64,000 bases of DNA from JAJYSO01 sp964579505 (lineage in GTDB: Bacteria > Bacteroidota > Bacteroidia > Flavobacteriales > Flavobacteriaceae), in assembly GCA_964579505.1 (NCBI GenBank), contig CAZOGC010000003.1, forward strand, positions 1 through 64,000, written 5' to 3'. Positions 18,255 to 28,160 of the stretch are shown here, in pieces. Within the stretch, counting starts at the first letter, position 1. Every line of letters starts with the position of its first letter. A program made the position numbers and the translations under genes. The notes beneath the pieces were generated by a model. The model made no database searches. It was not told the origin of the DNA and saw nothing but the letters and a program-made list of their open reading frames with translations.

Positions 18255-18869
18255 CTACAAACGCAAATCACCTTTTCCTTCACGAATAATTTCGGGTATA
18301 TCTCCGGTCAAGTCAATTACAGTAGAAGGGGTGTTGCCACCATAACCGGCATCGATAACCACATCTACTATCTTGCCCCACTTTTCAAAAATTAATTCCG
18401 GGTCAGTGGTGTATTCAATAATCTCATCATCGTCTTTTATAGAAGTGGTAATGATGGGATTGCCTAGTCCTTCAACCAGTTCTTTACAAATATTGTTGTC
18501 GGGTATGCGTATACCTACTGTTTTTCTCTTTTTAAAAACTGCCGGAAGGTTATTACTTCCATGAAGAATAAAAGTAAAGGGACCGGGAAGATTAGCTTTT
18601 AAGATTTTAAAAGTAGCATTGTCTATTTGTACATACTGTGATAATTTACTCATGTCTCTGCACATAAAAGAAAGGTTGGCTTTACCGAGTTTTACACCTT
18701 TAATTTGTGCAATTCGTTTTAGTGCAGCCGTATTATTAATATCACAACCCAATCCGTAAACCGTGTCGGTAGGGTAGATAACCAATCCCCCTTTTTTTAA
18801 GACATCGACAATTTTTTTGAGTTGCTTTTCAGTAGGATTTTTTTCGTAGAGTTTGATAAATTCAGTCAT
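18255..18869 (-). CDS. TsaC/YciO (Sua5-YrdC) family protein
   Basis: This YrdC-fold protein has PTDTVYGLGCD, PGPFTFIL and TVGIRIPDN, the segments that bind ATP and threonine-derived carbamoyl intermediates. TsaC proteins make threonylcarbamoyl-AMP for t6A modification of tRNA. The 204-residue length and the segment NLSFMCRDMSKLSQYV look closer to the YciO subgroup, whose role is less certain. No Sua5 C-terminal domain is present. It stands alone between two larger genes. Confidence 0.82.
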   Translation of the reverse strand: MTEFIKLYEKNPTEKQLKKIVDVLKKGGLVIYPTDTVYGLGCDINNTAALKRIAQIKGVKLGKANLSFMCRDMSKLSQYVQIDNATFKILKANLPGPFTFILHGSNNLPAVFKKRKTVGIRIPDNNICKELVEGLGNPIITTSIKDDDEIIEYTTDPELIFEKWGKIVDVVIDAGYGGNTPSTVIDLTGDIPEIIREGKGDLRL

Positions 18870-18950
18870 AAAAAAGAGGCATTAAAGTAATAATATGCTA
18901 TTCTGCGGTGTGGGTTTATACCCAATAAAGATAGCTATTTTTTTAAAATT

Positions 18951-18981
18951 ACGCCCTCACTTTATAAGAAAAGTAAGGGCG
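18951..18981 (-). terminator. Terminator after the first S10 peptidase gene
   Basis: Arms 18951-18963 and 18969-18981 pair with one internal mismatch around a short loop. Read leftward the stem is followed by AATTTT and an A/T-rich run. It lies 28 bases after the stop of the leftward S10 peptidase gene. Confidence 0.55.
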
Positions 18982-19009
18982 TATAAAGATAAAAAGAATA
19001 CGTAAAAAT

Positions 19010-20566
19010 TTATTTGTGCGGTAAAGGATATTTAGAAGCTTCTCCCTCTTTTGGAATAGCGTTTTTGATAAAGTTACGGATGTCTTGATTTCCTTTAATT
19101 AGTGCTTGTTTGTCCATATAAATCATATGGCCGCTTTTATAACCTTTCCACGTCATGCGGTCTGCCAGTTTTTTAGAAGTAGCCAGCTGCCACATCGTGT
19201 ATTTGGCGTTAAAATAGTTACACACAGAACCGTCATAATAGCCAGATTGGATGAGTAAGTGTAGAGAGGGGTTTTCTTCCATCGCTCTTCTTAATTGTGC
19301 TCCGGTACGATTACGAGTTCTTTTCCAAGGATGTACGTGACCGGAAAGAATCCAGTAAGGAACATCCGTTTTGAAGTTGAGGTCATCGCGGTAGTAGTGG
19401 TTGGCAGCCGGCGCAAAAGAGTGTGCCCAAGCCGGGATTTCGGGATTATAATCGGGGCGGGTGCCGGCTAATTTTGCATCTACACCCAAATAACGAGAAT
19501 CTAGGCGACCCACAGTATACCCTTCATCGCGCAATAAATCTTTCCAGAATAAGCTAGGTGAAACATCTAAATTATTGTTGGCCCAAACTTCTTTTTTGAT
19601 AGAGGTATAGCGTTCTAGTTTTGTGAGAATTTCTTCTTTTTTGGTGGCAGAAAGGCTTCCGCCTTTAGATAGAGCCGGAATCAATTCGTTGATGGTAAAA
19701 TCTTCTATTTCCGGAAGAATTTCGGTTAAGTCTTTTTGTTCTAAATCAGCCGGTAATTTTTTGTAATACCAAGCGGTAGCGGCGTAATAGGGAACCCATA
19801 GGGCAGAACCGGTACCACTGCGATCAATACCTAATTCTGTAGGAGAAAGTAAGATTACTCCGTTTAGAAAAACACCACTGCTAGCCGATTGTAAAGCACC
19901 AGCCAAACCGGAAACACGAACGGTTCCATAGCTTTCTCCTATCAAAAATTTAGGAGATAACCAGCGGTTGTGGCGACTAATAAATGTTTGAATCCATTTG
20001 GAGAGATAAGCAATATCTGAATTTACTCCAAAGAATTCACTGCGATCGGCTTTTTTGTCTAAAATGCGAGAGTAACCGGTGTTTACGGGGTCTACATATA
20101 CAAGATCGGTGGCGTCTAAAACGCTATACGGATTTTCTTCTACTCCGTAAGGTTGTACCGGGTGGCCTTCGTTATCTACTTTGACGCGCATAGGGCCGGT
20201 ATAGCCTAATTCCATCCAAAGAGAAGCAGATCCGGGGCCTCCGTTAAAAGAAAAGGTGAGTGGGCGATTGCTTTTGTCTTTAAATCCTAAGCGTTCGTAA
20301 TAGGTGTACCCCACGGTGGCTATAATTTTCCCATCACTATTCCACACTGGTTGCATGCCTTTGTGAACCTTGTATTTAATGGTTTTTCCATTAATGGTAG
20401 CTTGGTGCACAGTGGTAACTACCGTATCGGCAAAAATTTTGGTCTGTGCGTGGGTAGTAAAAGAAATAAAAGCAAAGAAAAGTAGCATGCTCAGTATTTT
20501 GAGGGGAGCTACTTGAGGGGGCTTCTGATAAGTGCCCCGCGTTTTGTGTTTGGTAAACTTGGTCAT
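19010..20566 (-). CDS. S10 family serine carboxypeptidase, exported
   Basis: The protein is an S10 family peptidase. The family trims C-terminal residues from peptides with a Ser-Asp-His triad. The nucleophile is Ser212 in GESYG. The Asp lies in QSGYYDGSVCNY and the His in KSGHMIYM near the C-terminus. FNGGPGSASLW forms the oxyanion region. A long basic n-region precedes a hydrophobic signal ending THAQ, so secretion into the periplasm is expected. A shorter start at an internal Met within the n-region is possible. A second, related S10 gene lies at 37967-39520. Confidence 0.9.
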   Translation of the reverse strand: MTKFTKHKTRGTYQKPPQVAPLKILSMLLFFAFISFTTHAQTKIFADTVVTTVHQATINGKTIKYKVHKGMQPVWNSDGKIIATVGYTYYERLGFKDKSNRPLTFSFNGGPGSASLWMELGYTGPMRVKVDNEGHPVQPYGVEENPYSVLDATDLVYVDPVNTGYSRILDKKADRSEFFGVNSDIAYLSKWIQTFISRHNRWLSPKFLIGESYGTVRVSGLAGALQSASSGVFLNGVILLSPTELGIDRSGTGSALWVPYYAATAWYYKKLPADLEQKDLTEILPEIEDFTINELIPALSKGGSLSATKKEEILTKLERYTSIKKEVWANNNLDVSPSLFWKDLLRDEGYTVGRLDSRYLGVDAKLAGTRPDYNPEIPAWAHSFAPAANHYYRDDLNFKTDVPYWILSGHVHPWKRTRNRTGAQLRRAMEENPSLHLLIQSGYYDGSVCNYFNAKYTMWQLATSKKLADRMTWKGYKSGHMIYMDKQALIKGNQDIRNFIKNAIPKEGEASKYPLPHK

Positions 20567-20628
20567 AATAAAATTATTTAAGGATTAATAAAAATTCAGT
20601 TGGTAGCCCCCGCTATAATTTGATGTTC

Positions 20629-22956
20629 TCATGCTAAAACTTTTAGCTTTGCAAATCGCAAGAGTATTTTTTTTACACCTCCATGTTCAAAGTCTATTTC
20701 TGCTTTTTTGTCTTGACCTACCCCTTCGATAGTAAGCACAAGCCCTTTTCCAAAACGCTGATGCTCTACCGTTTGCCCTACTTTTAGTTTAATAGCCGGG
20801 GTTTTGGCTGGAGTGGTAGATTGTCCGTTTTTAGGGCGAAGCCTTCTGAGTTTTCTCAGCTGAGCTTCAGTGGGTTTATGGGTTGCTGTGGGGGGGGTTC
20901 CTCGCTGTGGTTTGGTTTGTCTGAGCCTACTTTTGTCTACTTCACCAAAGATATCGGTATTAATGAGGGGTTGATATTTATAGTCTTCTTTGGGGATGGT
21001 GTACTCTAAAAATTGATCATCTATTTCTTCGATAAACCGACTGGGTTCTGCATCAATTAACTTTCCCCATCTGTATCGTGACTCCGTATAAGTGAGGTAT
21101 GCCTTTCTTTCAGCTCGGGTAAGTGCTACATAAAAAAGCCTACGTTCTTCTTCTAGTTCAGAACGCGTGTTCATGCTCATAGCTGATGGGAAAAGGTCTT
21201 CTTCCATCCCTACAATATATACATACGGAAATTCTAGCCCTTTGGCTAGGTGTATAGTCATTAATGAAACGCGATCTTCATCAGCGGTTTCTTTGTCTAA
21301 ATCAGTTACCAGCGCTATGTCTTCTAAAAATTCATCAACAGAGCCTCGGGCATCGGCAATTTCTTTTTGTCCTTCTACAAAATCGCGAATACCGTTTAGC
21401 AATTCTTCAATGTTTTCAACTTTCATAATGCCTTCCGGAGTGCCATCTTTTCGCATTTCTTGTAAAAGACCAGTTTTTTTGGTAACCATTTCGGTTATTT
21501 CAAAAGCATCTTTGGTTTGTGCACTGATGCGAAAACTTTTAATCATGTTCATAAAGTTGAAAAGTTTTCGTTGTATCCCGCTATTTATTTTTAAGTTGAG
21601 TTTAGGTAGATTTTCAATTACCTCAAAAATGGAGCGTTGATAGTGGTTGGCAGCTAAAGTGAGTCGGTCTATGGTAGTAGCACCAACACCTCTGGTTGGG
21701 TAATTGATAATTCGTTTTAAAGCTTCTTCGTCTTTAGGATTAGTAAGGAGTCGTAAATAGGCTAACACGTCTTTAATTTCTTTGCGTTGATAGAATGAAA
21801 GCCCTCCATAAATACGATAGGGAATGTCTTTTTTGCGCAGAGCGTCTTCGATGGCTCTACTTTGTGCATTCGTTCGATAGAGCACGGCAAATTGACCATT
21901 TTTTAACTGATTTTTCATCTTGTTTTCAAAGATGGAGCGCGCAACAAATCGCCCTTCCTCCCCATCGGTTAGCAACCGATGTACTTCAATTTTTTCCCCT
22001 ACTTCGTTTTGGGTCCAAACAGTTTTTTCGAGTTTGGTTCTATTTTTTTCGATTATTGAGTTAGCCGCTTCTACTATGTTTTTGGTAGATCGGTAATTTT
22101 GTTCTAGTCTATAGGTTTGTACCTTGTCGTAATCGCGCTGAAAGTTGAGAATATTGTTGATATTGGCTCCGCGAAAAGCATAGATACTTTGTGCGTCATC
22201 ACCCACCACACATATATTTTGAAACCGATCACTCAGCGCTCGAACAATGAGGTATTGAGAGTGATTAGTATCTTGGTACTCATCTACCAAAATGTATCGA
22301 AATCTATTTTGATACTTGGCCAGCACATCCGGATACCGGTTTAAGAGTTCGTTGGTTTTTAATAACAAGTCATCAAAATCCATAGCGCCGGCTTTAAAGC
22401 AACGTTCTACATAATTTTTATAAATATCGCCTAGCCGTGGACGCTTAGCCATGGCGTCAGCTTCTTGCAACTCAGGATTCTGAAAGTACGCTTTTACAGT
22501 TATTAAACTGTTTTTGTATGAAGAGATGCGCGACGAAACTTGTTTGTATTTATATACATCTTTATCGAGTCCCATTTCTTTTATAATGGTTCTTATAAGA
22601 CGTTGAGAGTCTTGAGAGTCGTAGATGGTATAATTAGAAGGATAACCTAACTTATCTGCTTCTGCCCGAAGAATACGGGCAAAGACAGAGTGAAACGTTC
22701 CCATCCATAAGTTTTTGGCTTCACTTTGCCCTACAATGCCGGCAATTCTGTTTTTCATTTCGCGCGCAGCCTTGTTGGTAAAGGTAAGTGCTAAAATATT
22801 GAAAGGATCTATACCTTGATTCATTAAATGGGCAATACGGTATGTTAATACCCGTGTTTTTCCGGAGCCTGCTCCGGCAATAATAATCATTGGCCCATCT
22901 TTCTGTTCAACCGGTGCTCGTTGAGCATCGTTGAGTTTTGCTAAATAATCTTTCAA
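20629..22956 (-). CDS. UvrD/PcrA-type superfamily 1 DNA helicase
   Basis: This is a 3'-5' helicase for nucleotide excision repair, mismatch repair and replication restart. Motif I is AGAGSGKT at 27-34. Motif II is DEYQDTNHSQY, motif III GDDAQSIYAFRGA, and motif IV contains EQNYRST. Motif V is MTIHLAKGLEFP and motif VI ALTRAERK. The C-terminus carries the PcrA-type Tudor-like domain beginning GQTVEHQRFGKG. The 775-residue length fits. It is transcribed away from the glutamate synthase-like gene. Confidence 0.95.
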   Translation of the reverse strand: MKDYLAKLNDAQRAPVEQKDGPMIIIAGAGSGKTRVLTYRIAHLMNQGIDPFNILALTFTNKAAREMKNRIAGIVGQSEAKNLWMGTFHSVFARILRAEADKLGYPSNYTIYDSQDSQRLIRTIIKEMGLDKDVYKYKQVSSRISSYKNSLITVKAYFQNPELQEADAMAKRPRLGDIYKNYVERCFKAGAMDFDDLLLKTNELLNRYPDVLAKYQNRFRYILVDEYQDTNHSQYLIVRALSDRFQNICVVGDDAQSIYAFRGANINNILNFQRDYDKVQTYRLEQNYRSTKNIVEAANSIIEKNRTKLEKTVWTQNEVGEKIEVHRLLTDGEEGRFVARSIFENKMKNQLKNGQFAVLYRTNAQSRAIEDALRKKDIPYRIYGGLSFYQRKEIKDVLAYLRLLTNPKDEEALKRIINYPTRGVGATTIDRLTLAANHYQRSIFEVIENLPKLNLKINSGIQRKLFNFMNMIKSFRISAQTKDAFEITEMVTKKTGLLQEMRKDGTPEGIMKVENIEELLNGIRDFVEGQKEIADARGSVDEFLEDIALVTDLDKETADEDRVSLMTIHLAKGLEFPYVYIVGMEEDLFPSAMSMNTRSELEEERRLFYVALTRAERKAYLTYTESRYRWGKLIDAEPSRFIEEIDDQFLEYTIPKEDYKYQPLINTDIFGEVDKSRLRQTKPQRGTPPTATHKPTEAQLRKLRRLRPKNGQSTTPAKTPAIKLKVGQTVEHQRFGKGLVLTIEGVGQDKKAEIDFEHGGVKKILLRFAKLKVLA

Positions 22957-23105
22957 ACTTCTTCCTTTTTTCGAAGCGTCAAGATAGCAAAGTTGTTGAG
23001 ATTTTAGTAAGGATAGGCATGTTAATTTTCGAGAAATTAAAAGAAGCCTCGCTTAGAAGCAAGCCTTTTTTGTAACTTAGCCATACTAATCAGTAAGACC
23101 TTTTA

Positions 23106-24701
23106 ATGATGAATGAGTTCTTTAATTTTTTGGGTACTATTTATTGGTGGGAGTGGGTGCTCATTGTATTAGTCCTGATTATTGTGCGCGATATTTTGTT
23201 TAATAAAAGACATGCAGTTCAACATAATTATCCGCTTATTGGGCACTTTCGATATATGATAGAAAAAATAGGACCGGAATTGCGTCAATATATTGTAGCT
23301 AATAACCGAGAGGAACTACCGTTTAACCGTATAGAACGCACTTGGATTTATACTTCGGCAAAAAATCAAAATAATTATAAAGGGTTTGGTACAGATAGAG
23401 ATATTAATCAAAGTCAGTATATTTTTGTTAACAATGCCATGATGCCCTTTAAGCTTCCGGAAAAACATCCTAATCGAGAGGATCCTTATTTTGTGCCTTG
23501 TGCTAAGGTTATAGGAGCTTATAATAAGCGAAAAAAACCATTTAGACCGGCATCGGTTATCAATGTGTCGGCAATGAGTTTTGGAAGTCTTTCCGGAAGA
23601 GCCGTTGAGGCACTAAATAGAGGCGCTATGTTGGCTAATGCTTATCACAACACTGGTGAGGGAGGCTTGTCGCCCTATCATAAAATGGGAGCCGATGTTA
23701 TTTACCAAATAGGAACGGCTTATTTTGGAGTGCGTGATGAAGCGGGTAATTTTTCTATGGAGATGCTCAAAAAATTGGTTACCGAAAACCCGCAGATAAG
23801 GGCTATAGAAGTAAAACTGTCACAGGGAGCTAAACCGGGAAAGGGCGGGGTGTTGCCCGCTGCAAAAATAACCAAGGAGATCTCGAAAATAAGACGAGTT
23901 CCGCTGGGTAGAGATGTGGTTTCTCCGCCTTACCACACAGCGTTTGATGGGGTTGAAGGATTGCTTGATTTTGTTGAGGACATTGCTCGGGAAACCGGAC
24001 TTCCGGTGGGTATAAAGGCAGCCATAGGAAAGAAAAAACAATGGGGTGAATTGGCTTATTTAATGAAGAAGAGAAATTGTGGCCCTGATTTTATTACCAT
24101 AGATGGGGGCGAAGGGGGCACCGGAGCCGCCCCACCAAGTTTTGCAGACCATGTGTCTTTACCATGGGTGTTTGGGTTTAGCGCTATTTATCAAGTATTT
24201 AAATTTGAAGAAATTACCGATAGAATTGTATTTATTGGCAGTGGTAAACTAGGGCTTCCTGCTAAAGCCGCTATGGCTTTTGCCATGGGGGTAGATTGTA
24301 TTAATACAGCGCGTGAGTCTATGATGAGTATTGGTTGTATTCAGGCGCAGAAATGTCATACCAACACGTGTCCCACGGGTATTGCTACACAAAATAAATG
24401 GCTTGAAGCGGGTGTTAATGTGAAAGAAAAAGCACGGCGCAATAATTATTATTTTCGAAATTTTAGAAAAGAATTATTAGAAATAACCCATGCTTGTGGA
24501 TATGAGCACCCATGTCAGATTATGATGGAAGATGTAGATGTTAATCTGAGCGATCAGGATTTTACAAAAAATCTAGCGGCAGCTTATGGGTATCATAAAG
24601 TAGCGGTTCCGTTTAACGGAGTTGACGCTTTGCTAAATTGTCCTTATCTTGGCGGGCATTATAATACTGAAGGGGTAGATAAAGCCCACATTCGTTATTA
24701 A
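23106..24701 (+). CDS. FMN-binding glutamate synthase-family protein
   Basis: The protein corresponds to the FMN-binding central domain of glutamate synthase (GltB) without the amidotransferase domain. An N-terminal membrane segment (about residues 13-32) precedes it. NTGEGGLSPYH, the IDGGEGGTGAAPPSF loop and CHTNTCPTGIA match the FMN and iron-sulfur cluster sites. Without the glutaminase domain it cannot be assumed to make glutamate, and related stand-alone proteins are annotated as FMN-binding glutamate synthase family. It is followed after 11 bases by a small membrane protein. Confidence 0.88.
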   Translation: MMNEFFNFLGTIYWWEWVLIVLVLIIVRDILFNKRHAVQHNYPLIGHFRYMIEKIGPELRQYIVANNREELPFNRIERTWIYTSAKNQNNYKGFGTDRDINQSQYIFVNNAMMPFKLPEKHPNREDPYFVPCAKVIGAYNKRKKPFRPASVINVSAMSFGSLSGRAVEALNRGAMLANAYHNTGEGGLSPYHKMGADVIYQIGTAYFGVRDEAGNFSMEMLKKLVTENPQIRAIEVKLSQGAKPGKGGVLPAAKITKEISKIRRVPLGRDVVSPPYHTAFDGVEGLLDFVEDIARETGLPVGIKAAIGKKKQWGELAYLMKKRNCGPDFITIDGGEGGTGAAPPSFADHVSLPWVFGFSAIYQVFKFEEITDRIVFIGSGKLGLPAKAAMAFAMGVDCINTARESMMSIGCIQAQKCHTNTCPTGIATQNKWLEAGVNVKEKARRNNYYFRNFRKELLEITHACGYEHPCQIMMEDVDVNLSDQDFTKNLAAAYGYHKVAVPFNGVDALLNCPYLGGHYNTEGVDKAHIRY

Positions 24702-24712
24702 TTTAAATAAGT

Positions 24713-25234
24713 ATGACTGCCGTAGATATAGTACAGTTCTTTTTAGCCATTATTCCGAGTATAATTGTAGGGTTAGTAGCCTATTATTTTTTCAAGAATT
24801 ATATAAAAGACCAAGAAAGCAGAAGAGATTATACCGTGCAGAAAGACTTGAAAAAAGAAGTGCTGCCTAAACGCTTGTTGGCTTTAGAGCGCATGACACT
24901 ATATTTAGAACGAATAGATCCTGCTAGGCTGTTAGTGCGCGTAAAACCGGATAGTGCCGATAAATTTGCGTATGAAACCAAATTGATTCAGACGATAGAA
25001 GAAGAGTTTGAGCACAATTTAACACAACAAATTTATATGAGTGCTGACTGTTGGGATGCTATTCGGTCTACTAAAAATGCTACCATAACACTTATTCGAA
25101 AAAGTACGATGCACGAGCAGGTAGATACGGCCGATAAATTGAGAGAAATAATTTTAGCAGAGCTAACAGAAGGAATGGCTCCTAGTGCTACCGGATTGGC
25201 TTATATTAAAAAAGAAGTCCATAAAATTTGGTAA
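24713..25234 (+). CDS. Conserved membrane-anchored protein of unknown function
   Basis: The 173-residue product has one N-terminal membrane segment (about 8-27), then a predicted helical cytoplasmic domain rich in charged residues. TVQKDLKKEVLPKRLLALER is a recognisable amphipathic stretch. I recall this pattern from conserved Bacteroidota proteins of unknown function but cannot give an activity. It is probably co-transcribed with the FMN-binding protein. It ends 1 base before the convergent pseudouridine synthase gene. Confidence 0.7.
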   Translation: MTAVDIVQFFLAIIPSIIVGLVAYYFFKNYIKDQESRRDYTVQKDLKKEVLPKRLLALERMTLYLERIDPARLLVRVKPDSADKFAYETKLIQTIEEEFEHNLTQQIYMSADCWDAIRSTKNATITLIRKSTMHEQVDTADKLREIILAELTEGMAPSATGLAYIKKEVHKIW

Positions 25235-25235
25235 G

Positions 25236-26003
25236 TTAATCTTGCATGGCTAACCATAAAGCATCATTTGTAGGGACAGGAGCGATAAAAGTTATCGGTT
25301 CTTTTTTTGTTGGGTGAATGAGGGTAAGTTTGCGAGCGTGTAAGTGAATGCCTCCATTTTTATTACTTCTATCAAAACCGTATTTTAAATCGCCTTTTAT
25401 AGGACAGCCAATGGCAGCAAGTTGACATCGAATCTGATGGTGCCGACCGGTCTCTAAGCTGATTTCTAATCCGTAGTAGGTTTTTAATTTTTTGATAAGG
25501 GTGTAATGCAAAACGGCTCTTTTACTTTCTGCAACCTCATGTTTATAGGTATATGATTTGTTATTCTTAGGTCGGCGTTTTATATAATGCGTTAAGGTAT
25601 CTTCATTTTTAGGAGGCTGTTTCTGCACCAATGCCCAATATATTTTTTCGGGGTGGTTTTTTGCAAATTGTTGATTGAGTCTTGTCAAGGCTTTTGAGGT
25701 TTTTGCAAAGACAACCACGCCGCTGGTGGGGCGGTCTAATCGGTGTACCACTCCTAAAAAAACATTTCCGGGTTTGTGGTATTTTTCTTTAAGAAAGGCT
25801 TTTATAATCTCACTTAAGGGGGCGTCGCCGGTTTGATCGCCTTGTACCAAATCACCGCATCGTTTGTTAATCACGATAAGGTGATTGTCTTCATAGAGTA
25901 TTTGTAAGTTGTTTATAGTGGTGTGAGAATTAGCCAAAACAAGTAAGGTATTGTAATTAGGAAGCAAATTTCTGCAATTTTTTTGATTGTAAAAAAGAAC
26001 CAT
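25236..26003 (-). CDS. RluA family pseudouridine synthase
   Basis: The protein isomerises uridine to pseudouridine in RNA. The catalytic motif VVHRLDRPTSG has the conserved Asp, followed by VVVFAKTSKAL. ETGRHHQIRCQL and GDLKYGFDR lie further on, all typical of RluA/RluD-like enzymes. No S4 domain is evident. The family usually begins close to the LQILYEDNHLIVINK segment, so the first 30 or so residues given here may be upstream sequence. No internal ATG is available, but a TTG is. rRNA or tRNA target is undetermined. Confidence 0.87.
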   Translation of the reverse strand: MVLFYNQKNCRNLLPNYNTLLVLANSHTTINNLQILYEDNHLIVINKRCGDLVQGDQTGDAPLSEIIKAFLKEKYHKPGNVFLGVVHRLDRPTSGVVVFAKTSKALTRLNQQFAKNHPEKIYWALVQKQPPKNEDTLTHYIKRRPKNNKSYTYKHEVAESKRAVLHYTLIKKLKTYYGLEISLETGRHHQIRCQLAAIGCPIKGDLKYGFDRSNKNGGIHLHARKLTLIHPTKKEPITFIAPVPTNDALWLAMQD

Positions 26004-26009
26004 ATAAAA

Positions 26010-26045
26010 TTTGGAAAGGCTTTTCTAGAGAATTCAATATCTTTA
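26010..26045 (+). promoter_or_regulatory. Possible mpl promoter
   Basis: TTTG (26010-26013) and TATCTTTA (26038-26045, one mismatch to TAnnTTTG) are separated by 24 bases, at the edge of the accepted spacing. The -7 element is 33 bases before the mpl start. Confidence 0.33.
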
Positions 26046-26078
26046 GCCATTCAAAAATCGATATTGAAAAATTAATTT

Positions 26079-27431
26079 ATGCGCATACATTTTATTGCCA
26101 TTGGCGGAAGTGCCATGCACAATTTGGCCATGGCATTACAGCAAAAAGGAGAGAGCATAACCGGTAGTGATGATGCTATTTTTGAGCCCTCAAAATCGAG
26201 GTTAAAAAAGGCAGGGCTTTTGCCTGCTGAAATGGGCTGGTTTCCTGAAAAGATTACGACAGCACTCGATGCAGTTATTTTAGGAATGCACGCTAAAAAA
26301 GACAACCCTGAACTGTTAAAGGCGCAAGAACTAGGGGTGAAAATTTATTCTTATCCTGAATTTTTATACGAACACAGCAAACATAAAACCCGAGTGGTTA
26401 TTGGTGGGTCGCACGGAAAAACTACCATTACGGCAATGATTTTGCACGTATTGCACTACCATAATAAAGAAGTAGATTATATGGTAGGCGCGCAGTTAGC
26501 GGGCTTTAATACGATGGTGCACCTTACCAATGACAACGATTTTATTTTGCTAGAAGGGGATGAATATTTGTCTTCGCCACTAGACCCTCGCCCTAAGTTT
26601 CATTGGTATCAGGCTAATATTACCTTACTCAGCGGAATTGCTTGGGATCATATTAACGTGTTTCCAACCCTAGAAAATTATGTGCAGCAGTTTAAAGATT
26701 TTGTCGATACGATGACTTATGGCAGCGTGTTGATTTATAATGGAGAAGACGCTGAATTAGAAAAAATTGCACAATATGCCAGTAAACCTACTCGTAAACA
26801 GCCGTATTTTGTCCCCAATTATAGAGTAGAAGACAACACAGCATTGCTCGAAACGCCCGAAGGAGAAATGCCACTTGAAATTTTTGGGAAGCACAATTTG
26901 AGTAATTTGGCCGGGGCTAAATGGATTTGTCAGCTAATGGGAGTCGATGAAGCAGATTTTTATGAAGCCATTGCGAGTTTTGGAGGAGCCGCTAAACGTT
27001 TAGAGAAAATAGCAGAAAATGCACAGACGGTTATATACAAAGATTTTGCGCATAGCCCGTCTAAAGTAAAGGCTACAACCCAAGCTGTAAAAGAGCAGTA
27101 TCCGCATAAAAAAATAGTAGCGTGTTTAGAATTACATACCTACAGTAGTTTAAATGCAGAATTTTTAAAAAACTATAAAGACACCTTAAATGCTGCAGAT
27201 GAGGCGTTGGTTTTTTATTCTCCGGAAGCTGTTCAGCTAAAAAGGCTCTCTGCTATAGACTCATCTCAGATACGACAAGCCTTTCAACACCCCAATCTCA
27301 GTGTGTTTACGGATGCACAGACATTCCGTCAAAAATTACATTCCGTAAATTTAAACAACGCCGTTTTGCTGTTAATGAGCAGCGGGAATTACGGAGGATT
27401 GGATTTCGAAGAGCTAAAAACTTGGATTTAG
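26079..27431 (+). CDS. mpl: Mur ligase family protein, Mpl-type (murein tripeptide ligase)
   Basis: Mpl reattaches recovered tripeptide L-Ala-gamma-D-Glu-meso-DAP to UDP-MurNAc during peptidoglycan recycling. The N-terminal domain begins HFIAIGGSAMHNLA. The ATP loop GGSHGKTT lies at residues 109-116. The central domain has LLEGDEYLSSPLDPRPKF and ITLLSGIAWDHINVFP, and the C-terminal Mur ligase domain starts near 300 (VIYKDFAHSPSK). The serine-histidine form GGSHGKTT and the DEY motif favour Mpl over MurC. It begins the rightward mpl-radC-tilS-dsbD series. Confidence 0.87.
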   Translation: MRIHFIAIGGSAMHNLAMALQQKGESITGSDDAIFEPSKSRLKKAGLLPAEMGWFPEKITTALDAVILGMHAKKDNPELLKAQELGVKIYSYPEFLYEHSKHKTRVVIGGSHGKTTITAMILHVLHYHNKEVDYMVGAQLAGFNTMVHLTNDNDFILLEGDEYLSSPLDPRPKFHWYQANITLLSGIAWDHINVFPTLENYVQQFKDFVDTMTYGSVLIYNGEDAELEKIAQYASKPTRKQPYFVPNYRVEDNTALLETPEGEMPLEIFGKHNLSNLAGAKWICQLMGVDEADFYEAIASFGGAAKRLEKIAENAQTVIYKDFAHSPSKVKATTQAVKEQYPHKKIVACLELHTYSSLNAEFLKNYKDTLNAADEALVFYSPEAVQLKRLSAIDSSQIRQAFQHPNLSVFTDAQTFRQKLHSVNLNNAVLLLMSSGNYGGLDFEELKTWI

Positions 27432-27461
27432 TTATATTAGAGGTGTTAAAAACGAATACTT

Positions 27462-28157
27462 ATGGAAGAAAACACCTCTTTTTCGATAAAATCTTGGGCG
27501 GAAGGCGACCGTCCGCGTGAAAAACTGTTGCAGAAAGGAAAAGCCGCGTTGAGCAATGCTGAACTGATCGCTATTTTAATAAGTTCAGGAAGCAGAGAAG
27601 AGAGTGCGGTAGCGTTAAGTAAACGTATTCTGGCAGGAGCAGAGAACAAACTTACCGAACTGGGCAAATATTCTGTAAACCAATTGATGACGTATAAAGG
27701 CATAGGAGAAGCGAAAGCTATTACTATTGTAGCGGCGCTAGAGTTGGGGCGAAGAAGACGAGGGGAGACCGCTTTAGAACGAAAAAAAATCACCTCTAGC
27801 CAGTCTGTTTATGAAGTGTTGCAACCTATTTTAGGCGATTTAGAACACGAAGAATTTTGGATTCTTTATTTAAACAATTCAAATAAAATTTTACAGAAAA
27901 TACAGCTGAGCAAAGGCGGTATAACCGGCACTTTGGTGGATGCGCGGCTGGTCTATAAAAATGCATTGATGTTGGGAGCTACGGCTATTATCTTAGCACA
28001 TAATCACCCTTCGGGAGTGCTCAAACCCAGTCAACAAGATAAAAACCTAACGCAAAAGCTAAAGAAAGCCGGAGAAAGTTTAGACATTAAAGTTATTGAC
28101 CATCTCATTGTTACACAACAAGGATATTTTAGCTTTGCAGACCAAAGCATTTTATAG
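27462..28157 (+). CDS. radC: RadC/JAB domain DNA repair-type protein
   Basis: The 231-residue protein has an N-terminal UPF0758 helical domain (WAEGDRPREKLLQKG, then a helix-hairpin-helix-like TYKGIGEAKA). Its C-terminal JAMM metalloprotease-like domain has the metal-binding motif LAHNHPSGVLKPSQQD. It is named RadC historically; a repair function has not been shown and the molecular role is uncertain. It lies 4 bases before tilS. Confidence 0.92.
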   Translation: MEENTSFSIKSWAEGDRPREKLLQKGKAALSNAELIAILISSGSREESAVALSKRILAGAENKLTELGKYSVNQLMTYKGIGEAKAITIVAALELGRRRRGETALERKKITSSQSVYEVLQPILGDLEHEEFWILYLNNSNKILQKIQLSKGGITGTLVDARLVYKNALMLGATAIILAHNHPSGVLKPSQQDKNLTQKLKKAGESLDIKVIDHLIVTQQGYFSFADQSIL

Positions 28158-28160
28158 ATT